From Harmothoe impar (taxonomy: Eukaryota > Annelida > Polychaeta > Phyllodocida > Polynoidae), in assembly GCA_947462335.1 (NCBI GenBank), contig OX381704.1, forward strand, positions 22,088,442-22,152,441: 64,000 nt of DNA, in the 5' to 3' direction. Below, piece after piece: positions 13,006 through 24,761 of this stretch (the stretch's first letter is position 1; each line of letters begins with the position of its first letter). A program made the translations under genes and the position numbers. The notes below the pieces were generated by a model. It did not search any database and was not told the DNA's origin. It saw nothing but the letters and a program-made list of their open reading frames with translations.

Positions 13006-14139
13006 TATTCACGAGGGTAGGACTAGACAAGGTCACAATGGGTTTCTCGTGGGACGCAGGCCCTTCTCATTTCTAATGTTAGGTTTTGATTAACCCAAGG
13101 AATTACATGTAGAAGAAATCCAGCAAGGTTTTATTTTAATTTCCGCCCTACCCTTTCTTATCTTGGGTGGCAGGTGGGTGATGTGTACAGGATTCAAAAA
13201 ACAAATTAAGAAAAGGTCTTTACAAAACCTGGCAATTCGTCCATGATCTGAACTTGAGGGAAGATACGTTTTTGGGGGGCTATAGTTTTCTCAGAGGGAG
13301 CGGACCGTTGGGCTTTTTCGGGGGAATGCAATTTCCGGAGAAGAGTTTTCATATAGTTTTCCTATAACCATCAGGGTATATGAGGGAACATTCAAGAATG
13401 ACGTCATTTATGTTGAAACCATTTTTGAGATACGCCTCCCTCCATCCCCTTATGATCACTATTTTAGACAAATTCCCCAGTTCACATTTCTTCACTAAAC
13501 CCGAGGTACCCTCCCCTCCTTCCCTATGGCCGTTGACCCTATTTGCGAACGTTACCTGACCTTTGCACGCAATAACCGATGACATGGCATAGCATGTGTG
13601 CATGTGACTCCCTTGTTTGGATTAAATCAACTAGACACCATCACGCTCCTCGCTGCGCGCGCACTTTAACATGCTATTGCACATCCGGGGCCTGCAGCAG
13701 GCGGCAACCAATAGGAGCGCTCGTCTCTGCGACGTCTTGGGAATGGATCAGGGTGTCTCATAAACTGTCATCAGCCCTGCCTGCCCCTGCCCACGCCCTG
13801 TCGGCAGATATTACGGGGCTCCCCCGTAACCCCGCCGCCCCCACACCTGGGTAAGCCGGCCAGATTGTCACCCACCGGCTGACAGCCCACCCAAGGTATA
13901 TCGTCAAAAACGTGCAAGATGGCGGCTTGGGACCTTCTATGTAACAGCTCACCCAATGTATGTCGTCACAGATGTGCAAGGTGGCGGATTGCGACCTTTC
14001 CATGTAACATGTCGGGGTGTTATGGGTGATACGTCACTGTATAATATGGTTCTCTGAGGGTCTTGTCATTGTCATCTCAATGATTGAATAACATCATATA
14101 AAACGGAAAAGAATGTCTAGGGTCGTCCCTATACATATT
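13006..14139. other. Unassigned host DNA
   Basis: Contains an internal direct repeat (CACCC-AAGGTATATCGTC... near 13,891 and CACCC-AATGTATGTCGTC... near 13,952; each followed by GTGCAAG(A/G)TGGCGG and ACCTT). No gene seen. Confidence 0.4.
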
Positions 14140-14333
14140 CACTCTAAGAAGAGTGTGTTACGTTTACACACTTATCAACACGATTTTCTGTAGCTACTTT
14201 TAACACACATGTTGGTGTAACACACTACACACTACATGCTCTTTGCCAAAAGTGTTGATCTCAAAGGTGTGTTGCAAATATGTGTGTGTAAATCCCTATG
14301 CATGTTCCCCCAAAACACTTTGTTCTTAGAGTG
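14140..14333. mobile_element. 194-bp MITE with CACTCTAAGAA ends
   Basis: Left CACTCTAAGAAGAGTGTG, right CACTTTGTTCTTAGAGTG (inverse). The interior is rich in GTGTG / ACACAC blocks such as GTGTAACACAC, suggesting strong secondary structure. Confidence 0.65.
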
Positions 14334-16500
14334 TTGCTGAGTAGGATCAGGTAGCTTCAAGCATACCTTGTTTGGCCTTTTAGAAAGAATGGCAATTATT
14401 TCTTATGTACATGTCTGAGTAGGGTCTGTTAAGCTAGCAAATAACTGTAAATGTTAAGGAGACTTGGGGATGTTAGCCTGTGAACGTTGCTCTATAATTA
14501 TGTATGAATATTCATGCCATCTGATTTTGTCGAATTTACAAATATATTATGTAAACATTAATATTATGACATCTTATGTAGTCGAATTTACAAATGTTAC
14601 GCGAAACAAATAAAAAACGTGACCACAAATCCCAGAAAATGAACATGATACCAGTGTTCACAAATTTAAGGAATTTTCGAATCATGAAGCGAAAACACAA
14701 GAAACCCATTCCTAATTGCTACCAATTAGTGTTTCTTTTGGTCTGCTTGTTCATTTATTTCCTGCTACTCCATTTATCCATCTTGTATTTGCGAGTGCTC
14801 CTTTCCCCCCAACTTCCTTGCCTCTCCATCTTGACCATTACATCTTCTTGTCGGACCACCTAGTTGCCCTGCTTCTTTGTGTGTTCATTAATTGCCACTC
14901 CCTGCCAATTCTTGGCTTCCTCCGGGAGTTCTTGATCCAGTTTAATCAGCACCGCCTATCGCTCAATTGCATGCTTGTCGAGGGTCCAAAATATTGCGGG
15001 TTTTTCATTAAAGCGTCCAAGAACCGATGTTGGACGATATTTGGGGAGCGGCCAACTGTAATATAATGCACTGCATGGGAATGTTTAGACCTGCGTGGTG
15101 AACTGTGGTGGAGTAGCTTGGTGTTGCTCTTTTGGTATGTTATTGGATCCCTTACAATAACACTCAAGGTAATCACGATAGCATAGACTACCGGTAAGCA
15201 TTTGGGACTTGTATGTCAGCTTAGTATTCATGTTTGGTATTCTTCTGATTTACTAAAGCTGATATTATTATTAGTGATCTAGTATCTAGACGCAACTTCC
15301 AAGCCAGAATCTATACGTGAATTGATCCATGAAATATTAAACATCTTATGAAGCTTAACACACTGTTAAAATGCACCAATGTCACTGGGAGTGCCGAGTA
15401 AGCCTATTATTGAGTGTGGCAAATAAAGGAAAATTGTAACTTCCCGCGAGAAGTAAATGGTCAAAGAGAATACAAAGGTGACAGTTTTGATGGAGAATGA
15501 GGGATGAGCAGGTGTTAAACAAGGCCATCTGTAAGGTGGAACCACCGTCTCTACTTCTGGTGGGGGAAATGACACACCTAGTTATGAGAGTGATCCCTCA
15601 GCACCGATGAGTCGGTGATGAGCGGGAAAATGAGCAGCGCACGGTTACTTCCTGTGCAACTCGAGCTGCTCCGGGAGACAGATTGACCACTTTTAGTTGA
15701 TCGGTCCCTGAGTGACAGTGGATGGGCTGTCATTTAATCTGCTGTTAGGCTTATAGTGAAGAAGCGACTGGGTGCTTATTGATTGAGATTTCACCCCCTG
15801 CGCTTAAACTATAAATTGTCCTGACCTAATTATAGAGCATTCCTTCATTTCAATACACCCAGCGCCTTTTCAAGACTGCCACTTATTTGAGACTGGTTCT
15901 TACATGGACCTATACGGTAGTTACCTTCATTTTGAGGAGTACATAATTATAGAAAAGAAATTTGGCTGGGATTCAATTTCTAGAGAAATGCATCATACTG
16001 AAATGTATTTAAGAGTTGCATAGAGCCAACTTCGCATGTCTCTTCATGAAAGTCGTGCCAGGGAAGCACAGTGCCAACAACAGTCACGTGCTAATTAGGA
16101 AAGATGAGCGATATAAGGGAAGCTGCACTCGCTTGAGCGATAATAGAGGAGGAGAAGGAGTTCACATCGTTATCTTAGCCAAAGAGTAGTTAGTTGACTT
16201 TCACTCATTTAATTTTTGCCAGAGTTTGTGAAGACATCTCCTTTGCAGAGAAAATTGATTTTAATTGCGCCGTGTTCCATCTCCATCACGAGTAGATTTT
16301 AGTTGGCGTGCCGCGGTCTAGGTGAAGGAGCCGCTGGCCGCAGGCGGGGTTCCACTCTCCCAGCAGATATTCCCATCGACTACTGCCAGAGTTTCATTTG
16401 TTTATTTCTGCCCAAACGTGGCAACAGAATACCGACAAAACTTACAGACGCACTGCGATTGAAATTTACAGAAAGCAGTGAAGATGAGATGTCAGTTGTG
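14334..16500. other. Unassigned host DNA
   Basis: No convincing coding region. GTCGAATTTACAAAT is repeated at about 14,529 and 14,581 with ATTATG(T) nearby. No TIR element seen. Confidence 0.35.
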
Positions 16501-16514
16501 TGGCTCCAGAGGGG

Positions 16515-16740
16515 TAAAAGGCGACCTGGCGACCTGGGCCGTTTTCCAGGCGACTTTGTGACCTTGACCATTAATTTTTGTGACCTGCGACCTGCTGTTT
16601 TCAGATGGCCATACAGATACATAATAAAAAAGTGACCTGCGACTTGGATATGTTTGTATAAAAAGCGAATTTGTGACCTGTAGCCCTTAAAAGAGGCGAC
16701 TTTCCGACCTCAGGGGGGGACCCCTCTGCACCCCCAGTTG
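16515..16740. repeat. Cluster of GCGACCTG / TGTGACCTG repeats
   Basis: About ten occurrences of (G/T)(C/T)GACCT in 180 bp, including TGTGACCTTGACCA, followed by a GGGGGGACCCCTCTGCACCCCC block of the kind found at ends of dispersed repeats. Possibly a degenerate repeat; TGACCT is also the nuclear-receptor half-site, but function is not shown. Confidence 0.45.
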
Positions 16741-17406
16741 TTGTAAATAAGACATTCCGCAAGTTACAGATATCTCAGCCATAACTATCCAGTAGAAATC
16801 TTAAGAACATAGTTTGAGGAACAAAGTCTCAGCGTAGGGAGACTGCATTAAGGTGTTGGAGAATGACATTGTTTGATGCGGATGAGAGACCAGGAACGTA
16901 TATTTCGTTTACCATCTCCTCCCCTTCTTCTACAGAAGAGTTCCTTTAGTCCCTGCATAGGTTCAGGCAGAGATAGGGCACATGGGTCTCAGATAGAGAG
17001 AGTGGCATGGATCCATTTCCCACCCTCTCCCTCCCACTGTGGGCTGTTGACAGTTGGGTGTAGTGGCAGAGATTAGCCAAGTTGGCAGGAGCTGGGGCCT
17101 TTGTCAGACGGAGGGTAATCTAGAGCAATGAGGACACCAGCAATCATTGCCTCCTTGATTACATGACTGACAAACACCCCCGCTACCTCACCCTGATACC
17201 CTTCTCACCACCGCCATTACAAATTAACCACCACTAAGATATATAGCGTTTGTGGATATACAGGATCGAGTTCTCACCCTCAAATACCCACAAAGGTGGT
17301 CACTGTGACTGCTGACTGCTTTGATTCTCTATACACATACAATGATACTGTTAAGCGGTCTATTAGTGTTGGAATTCCCTTCATGGCCAAGTAATTGCCA
17401 TCAGTT
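16741..17406. other. Unassigned host DNA
   Basis: No gene or bounded repeat recognised. Confidence 0.3.
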
Positions 17407-17560
17407 TTAACCCTTTAAGGTCGGCCTGGTCTATCGATATAATACATTATCGTCATGATGCGTGAATGATGTCAAACAGCCAGCAGCATAGCAACATGCA
17501 CTATGCCGACCCGGCTAGGGTTGGCATCATTCTTGAATGCAGCACTAGCAAGTAACTCAG
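17407..17560. mobile_element. Degenerate TTAA-type MITE, CCCTTTAAGG family
   Basis: Left end TTAACCCTTTAAGGTCGG and the internal GATGCGTGAATGATG / GAATGCAGCACTAGCAAG motif. The right end is replaced by a G-run. Confidence 0.5.
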
Positions 17561-18650
17561 AAAGGGGGGGGGGGTGTGCATTAGTATATTATTGTGAACA
17601 CAAAGGATATGATGTTAATATTTTCCTCAGATGTTTTAGGGGCTGTCTTTAGTCACTACAGGTGGCCTGAGGGGTACCTGAGATGAACTGCCAGGTGCTA
17701 ATACGGAACTAATCCAACCCAAGGAGGAGGTAGCTACGGCTAAGACGTAAGATGAAGCCTCGCGCCTAGCCCTGGATGATTTTCGGGGGGCTTGCTTAAT
17801 CATTGTGCTATTATACAGACGTTGTACATCTGGGGCATTATGGTGTATTATTTTACCATTATTTCACAATGTAAGCATTACACTTCATGATATAAACCTT
17901 GCCATCATGTCATATGAGTGTGATCATCTAGTTCCAGGACACTGCTTCTGTGTGCATAATATAAATAACTGTGTAATGTAACTGTACAATGTAGCATAAT
18001 ACGCACAGAGACAGACACAGATGTTAAATAGGACTTTAGCAGCAGGGCCCCTCTCTGCACTGTTATATAGTATGTGCAGCAAGCCAGGCCAACATAGTGA
18101 AATAACCCAAGATGGTGCTCAGCTGGTGCTATACTCTGACTCCTGAGGCAATATAATCAGGCAACTCGTCCAAACCCCAACTCCAAACTGTAGCACTCTT
18201 GTCCCAAATGGTTACAATGGTAATACACTTCAGGCCAAGTCCTCCATGACAATTGTGTTAGCAGAGGGTGGTGACCTTTAGGGATGGTGTTTAGAATCGG
18301 CTCAGGATTGCCGAGCTAATTAGAGTGCATGGCAGTAGCTCAGGAACAGGTCCCTTTGCCGCAACAATTGTGTATATTGCAGGGTGACAGGGGGCATGGA
18401 ATTATTCAAGCAATGGATGGCGCATACCAGCATACATACATATTTGTAAAGAAAAAGAAAGTGTCCATAAACCTCCTTGAGTTCAGTTTTTGTTGGAGGG
18501 GGCGGGAGGAGGGGATCTACGTTACCACTATTATTTGTGTCCAGACGCAATATATAATTCGGGAGGCAATGTTTGAGAATCATGAAAACTTATCATGAGT
18601 TATATTTCTATTTGTCCTGCTCATTCTTGTGTAAGAATGGTTCTACATTA
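17561..18650. other. Unassigned host DNA
   Basis: Includes a G-run at about 17,564 and AT-rich sequence. Two overlapping opposite frames of about 88 codons near 18,320-18,598 have no recognisable domain. Confidence 0.3.
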
Positions 18651-19975
18651 GGAGGTAGTGGAGAGAGGGGCACATTGACCACCTGGGCACGTTGAACCAC
18701 ATGCTCTCATTGCTATTCCTTTGGGAATTTTCCAGCAGTTTGCCTACCATATTACCCCCTTATATAGAGAGTTCAGAGCAGCAACATCATATTTTATTTG
18801 GGATGCTGAGGAGAAGCTCAGACAACATGAAAGATTTAAGCCATTGAAAGTAAAAATTCGCAACTGTTAAACTTTTTTTTTATGTTGTTACAAAACATTG
18901 CTGGCCTAAGATCTATATGGAGGTCAAAGTAAATATCTGAATGCTTGCGTAGAACCTGATTTTAATCCTGAAGGTGTTATGTAATTTAAATTTAAAAAAC
19001 CTTATCTATGATGGTCAGCATGGGGTTCATTGAACCACAAAAACTGGGGCACCTTGAACCATGCTCAAAGTACCCAAATCTCTCTCTTGAAGGACTAGTA
19101 CCATTATTTACCACATACGTGCCTGTACAATGCATAGAGGGACAAAGTATCACAACTTTTCACCAGAGGGTAGACTTTTTAAGGTCCCCTTGTCAGCTTG
19201 CAAGCAATAGATGAGATGATATTGCTCAGTCTGATTTCTGGGTCAACTATAGGCTAACCCAACAAGTGGGCCTATGGGTTAAACCACCCATAGCTCATAA
19301 GAATTAAGCCACACAGAAAGAAACACAATATTAATATACACTTTGGTTATACAAGTACTATAGAATACATGTTTTGTTAGTTGTGATAATAAATAATTCA
19401 ATAGCATATTCATAGTGTGTTTATTCTCAGATGTATCATTTTTCAGAAGCAGGACAGCTTGTTATATCATAAAGGAATATAATTACAGATTAAAATGGCA
19501 CCTGAAAATAGCAGCAATCCTCTGAAGATAGTTTATATCAACCTAAAGGAAAATTTGTAAGGCTCTAACCCAATGACTAAACAAGAAGCTATAATTGAAT
19601 GACTTGTATGCATTAGATATGTATTTTCCATATTCAATCTTATGAAAAAGTAACAAAAGCAAGTATTTCCACCTTAACTTTCTATAATAAATCCATATAA
19701 CTAATTGCTTGAACCATTCAAGATATGTGGTTCAAGGTGCCTCAGTGGGTGGGTCAACCTGCCCAGGGTATGGGGCACATTGAACCACCCAAAGATTTTA
19801 TTTTCAAAAAATCAAAAGAAAGACAACAAATTACCATACTTGCTTTGTCATGGGTTGTCATATAGAGCAATGATATAAGGTAACTGCTGGATACAAAATC
19901 AAGGTTCAGATGACCATGATAAAGTCAGGAAAAAAATAAATGTGCATAAGTGGCTCAACGTGCCCCTCTCTCCCC
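18651..19975. mobile_element. 1.3-kb non-autonomous DNA transposon with GGGGCACGTTGA terminal motif
   Basis: Inverted ends GGAGAGAGGGGCAC(A/G)TTGA..CAC, bounded by TA on both sides (18,649-18,650 and 19,976-19,977). The terminal motif GGGGCAC-TTGAACCA recurs inside in both orientations (about 18,688, 19,048, 19,723 and 19,770). AT-rich interior without a transposase frame. TA flanks suggest Tc1/mariner-type mobilisation. Confidence 0.6.
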
Positions 19976-20480
19976 TAATTGTTCCAAAGATAAGTTTTTA
20001 TTCTTCTCAAACAACATTTCTAAGGGAGCAAGAAGCTTGAGAGAGCTGTATCCATGCAATCTGAATGTCAGGTCACCTACAGTGATAATGTTTTGTAAAG
20101 GTGAAATGATGGTACATCAGACACATCAACCATTAGCTATATTCTTTACCCCTCTTTGCATTTTTCACAATCACTTTCCGTTTCCTTCCATTTTGTTTAT
20201 CAAACACGAAATTTCCTCAGCCTGTTTACAGCCACTGTTGTCCTCATTTTCTCATCCACCCTCGTCACATCTTTCTTTATCCTGACCTTATCCAAGTCTG
20301 TATTTAAACTTGTCCCCAACACTTCCATGGCTTTAAATGACTGCCCTTGTTCACCTCCTGAGTACTGCCACTGGCAACCTGCTGACATTGCCCGTTCTGC
20401 ACTGTTCTAGGAGCCACAAGGTACACCTGCCTTTCTTACACATTCACCACCCTCTTGCAGCATATACGTTTTGTGAGGAC

Positions 20481-20747
20481 TTTTAGCCCTTAAGGGCCGC
20501 ACAGTGGTTTTTATGAACTATGCCCCTTGTGGTGATTATGCATGAATATAATCATCTGGAGAGTGTACTCACCAGGGCAGCATTCATGTATCATGCCGAC
20601 CTCTATAGGAAATCTGCCAAACAGAAAGGGTCGGCAAGATGCTAGAATGCAATACTTGAGAGTAGAATTGCCAGGGTTGCATCAATGCATCATACCAACA
20701 AACAGCATAGCACAATATGAAAGTACTATGTGGCCCTCAAGGAGTAA
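20481..20747. mobile_element. MITE, CCCTTTAAGG family, array II copy 1
   Basis: TTTTAGCCCTTAAGGGCCGC left and TGGCCCTCAAGGAGTAA right, with internal TATCATGCCGAC and GCATGAATATAAT. Present at the same place in the second array unit, so it predates the duplication. Confidence 0.55.
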
Positions 20748-23358
20748 ATGTGAGCAGCCCTTTGACAACCTTTTATTGCACAATGGGTTATTTATAGTTC
20801 CATTACTAAACATTGTGTACAGCACTGAGCAGCTCAGACCTGTTGCTGTTGCACGCAGTGGCTGCTGCTCCATGTGTGGAGACACTCCATGTAAGGTGTG
20901 CTACTGAGATGGACCATTCTGTAATCAGAGCTGGCACCACTTGAGATGAAAACCTCTGTATACATGTACGGATACAGCCATCTTTAGGTATTGGTGACTA
21001 ATGTAAGTACATGATAATTCTATACAACTGAGTCTGAATCTAAATATAGAATATGTTTGGTATGTAACACATCTACTGGACATTTGAACCTCTAAGAGAG
21101 GGAATTTCTCAGCCATCCTCTGGCTCAGAATAAGGCCTGCCTGAAGGCCATCAAGTCGTAGACATATCCTAGGGTGGCAGCCCTGACATTACCTTTTCTC
21201 CTGGCCTAAAGGACCCTATACATAACCCCCAAGGTCTCAGCTGACATGTTTATAACCTCACAGAGGCCCACTTAGCCTGGCCTCAAACTGTACTGTCCCT
21301 ACCAGTAGACCCCCCTTTGTCCAGACTTACGTTCATTAGGTGTTACTTTATGGCTGACCTTGGCAGCCCACAGGAAATGTCATCACCCCCTTCATGTGTT
21401 CGCGTGGTAACTAATATGGATCTGTGTGTCATATTATGAAGGGTGCACTGATGTATTGCACACACTGCTATGATGTATTACAACCATCCCCCATCGCACT
21501 GATATATAGAAGGCCACAGGTTACATGCTATTTGTGGCAGCCAGCCCTAGATACATTATCACTGGGTACCCAATAAGTATATTTGAATAATGCCAGGATG
21601 TACAATATCCTCTTCTCTACTACCCCTAGTGTAGCCTGTGATGATATTATTGTATGTGTTCCCTAAACCTGTTCTCTTTAATATTTGAGACAAGTGCTCA
21701 TCATGAACTCCATATCTGTGGCTGAGGTAAGATAATATTAACCAACAATAATATGATATAAGTATGCCATCAGATATCCCCTCACACAGCTTACATATAT
21801 TCAAGTTCAACAAAGTCAGAAAATCATACATTGTATATTTGGAAACTGATCCTTGTTCGTACTGTTTCCCCAAGACTATCACTTGTACTAAGACTGCTCA
21901 CAGTCACAGTGTTCCAATACCCCTAGATGAACAGCATGCCCCTCTGGGTTCAATAACTGGTGCTGTTATTACTACATCGATAGTTGCCTTGGGCCCTCTT
22001 TCTGGTTGTTTTCTAGGCGTGTTTGTTGCCCTGTCATAATTATGTCCCGCCACCTAGAATCGGAATTGCCTGTGGGAGTAAACTATTCTATAAACTTCCA
22101 GAAATAGCTCTGATATTCCTCCATTATATCCCCTGATCGTTTAGAAGGTCAATAAATAATCAAATGTTTCACGACTAAATTAGGGAACCAGGAACTACAT
22201 GAGACAAAGGGGAGAAGAGATGATCACTATCATAGAGGTGGGAAGGATCGAGTGAGATAGGGGGCTTTCCAGAAAGGTAATTTTTTCATGAAAGTGTGGG
22301 TAGTTGTCGAATTCCTGATAATTGCACAAATGGCCGACTATTCGGCATTTCAATGTAAAGATCCCTAATGTATAGTGAATAGAAGGCAGCAGTAGCAATC
22401 AGAATAATTAACCTAGTACTAAACATTACCTTAGACCGTTATATACCATAAGTCTCACCTTATATACCATGCTTGCAATTCCAGGATTCACCTATGTCTT
22501 CCGTCCTAGCTATGTTTTACTCAAAGATGTACATTTTCTCAAATGTAACTGTGTAGTTTCTATGTAACCTGTATATTTAGTATTACTTCAAACTGAAGCA
22601 ATGTTGCAATGTAACCTATGGAGGACAGTGTACATAATGTCCATCATTAACAGTGATAACGGTAAGTCTGCCTTGAGGGTACCTCAAATACAACGGAAAT
22701 AACGTACAAGTTTGTAAACTGTACGTAGGATGCACAGCTTTGACAAAACCGCTCAGTAACAATGCCAAACGATTTATCGAGGTATTCCTCTCGAGATTTG
22801 AGATTCAGTGAGCTGGAAATCGAAATGTGAGAGAAAAAACTCAATAAAATATGGAAATGTTAGATAGTATATAACTGACTTTTGAGTTAAAATGTCAGCA
22901 CATCATTTGTCTTATACCCCTAACATGCGCTTGTACATTCAGAGTTGTGAGGTCCCCTACGTAATGTCGGTCACAAAGATACATTACACTCGGGGTACAT
23001 CTTATCCCTTGCCATCTGCGGATACTATATCTTAGCTTTATGACTGAAGATGGCACCCTTCACTTGCATGTGTGTCAAGCTTTACCTCACCACTGTCATA
23101 GCTTTAAATGACTCTTATTTCCTTCTCTACTACTCTCGCTAACGACCTGCAAACATTGCCCCATTTGCACTATTTTAGATCCCACAAGATATCTTCCCCT
23201 CACACAGACCCTCTATCACATATTCATTAAATGACTGGCCGTGTTCACCTTTCTACTGCTAGCCCTGCTAACATTGCCCCTTCTGCACTGTTCTAGACTC
23301 CTCCATTTGTCACACATTCACCTCCCTTTTGCAGCACACCTAGTCAGACGCCAAGACA

Positions 23359-23519
23359 GTAACCCTTTAAAGGTCACATAATGCATCAATCCTTTAACCT
23401 GTCCTTTATTGCCATGATGTATGAATGCTACATTGCCAAGTTACTTGCCACAGCTGCATTCATGAATCATGATTCAGTGCATAGCACATTTAAGCACTAT
23501 GCAGCCCTTAAAGGGTTAA
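23359..23519. mobile_element. MITE, CCCTTTAAGG family, array II copy 2
   Basis: GTAACCCTTTAAAGG left and GCCCTTAAAGGGTTAA right; orthologous to the copy at 20,481 but about 100 bp shorter. Confidence 0.6.
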
Positions 23520-23807
23520 TCAGAGCAGCCCTTTTACAACCTGCTATTGTACAATGAGTTATTTATAGTACCACTGAGCTCTAAACATTGTGTACAGCAC
23601 TGAGCAGCTCAGACCTGTTGCTGTTGTACGCAGTGGCTGCTGCTCCATGTGTGGAGACACTCCATGTAAGGTGTGCTACTGAGATGGACCATTCTGTAAT
23701 CAGAGCTGGCACCACTTGAGCTGCACACAACTCTGTAAAAGAAAACTGTGACCAGGGACTAATGTACCTGTCTCAAATTATGAATAAACTAGAATTGACT
23801 CTAGTCT

Positions 23808-23975
23808 AAAGCCCCGGCCACACCTACTTGATTCCCCGACCCGACCTGATCTACCCCAACAGTCTGAAAAGTTTGGAATCACCCGCTCTATCAGACCGGC
23901 CAGATAAATTACATCTGATTGTTGGGCATGGTCTGGTTGGATCTGCTCAAAACAGCTTCGTAATGCCGGGGCTTA
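23808..23975. mobile_element. 168-bp MITE with AAGCCCCGGC ends
   Basis: TAAAGCCCCGGCCAC at the left and ATGCCGGGGCTTA at the right. Internal CAGACCGGCCAGA / TCTGGTTGGATCTG near-palindromes. Absent from the matching place in array II copy 1. Confidence 0.6.
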
Positions 23976-24541
23976 AGAATCTGTGAGGAGGGTGATGCCA
24001 CTGCTACAAATTCGTCTCAGAGAGGGAATTCCTCAGTCGGCCCCTGTCTCAGAATGAAGCTTGCCTGTGGCCTATCAAGTCATAGACATGTCTTAGGACG
24101 GTGGCCTTGACATTGCCTTTTGTCCCCATCCAAACGCCCCCATACATAACCCCTCTAGGTCCCCTATCACCCGACATGTTTATAACCTCACGGAGACCCA
24201 CCAAGCCCAGCCTCACGCTGCACTGTCCCCTAACAGTGAACCACCTTGTCCAGACTTATGTCCATTAGGTGTTTTTTATGTTGGACCTTGGCCACCCACA
24301 GGGAATGTCATTGCTCCCTTCATCTATTTGTGTGGTAACTAATACGGGTCTGTGTGACATATTACACAGATCAGAATGATGTATCGCACACACTGCTAGG
24401 ATGTATTACGAGCATCTGCTGTCCCATTGATATTATAAGCCCACAGGTTACAGGCTATTGGTGGCAACCAGCCCTAGAGGTGTTATCACTGTGCTGCCAA
24501 TAAGTACATGAATAATGACAGGATGTGCAATATCCCCCTCC

Positions 24542-24761
24542 CAACCCTTTAAAGACTGAATAGTGCTATAGTTTGCTATGACCACTTATCATCATGATTC
24601 AAGAAACATGTCTACTGTAAATGGATGATACACTGATGGACACCATATGAATCAGCATTATACCTGAATAAAACCCGGGTGAGTAGAATCGCTAGAGCTG
24701 CAGTCACCATAATGACAAAAGGCGCATCACAATTAAAGTACTATGTGGCTCTTAAAGTATC
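24542..24761. mobile_element. MITE, CCCTTTAAGG family, inserted after the array II duplication
   Basis: CAACCCTTTAAAGAC left and GGCTCTTAAAGTAT right. The paralogous site in copy 1 (about 21,625-21,640) reads on from the ...CAATATCC... segment to AGCCTG..GATATTATTG without it. Confidence 0.55.

Larger units (their letters stand above)
20481..24600. repeat. Array II: two diverged copies of a unit of about 2.8-2.9 kb
   Basis: Copy 1 begins about 20,481 and copy 2 about 23,359, each opening with a CCCTTTAAGG-family MITE. Shared segments include GTGTACAGCACTGAGCAGC...AGAGCTGGCACCACTTGAG (20,817-20,943; 23,589-23,720), TCTCAGA/CTCAGAAT...CATCAAGTC (21,121; 24,050), TTATAACCTCAC (21,250; 24,180) and a shared end near 21,595 / 24,523. 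No ORF is conserved across the copies. Confidence 0.75.
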
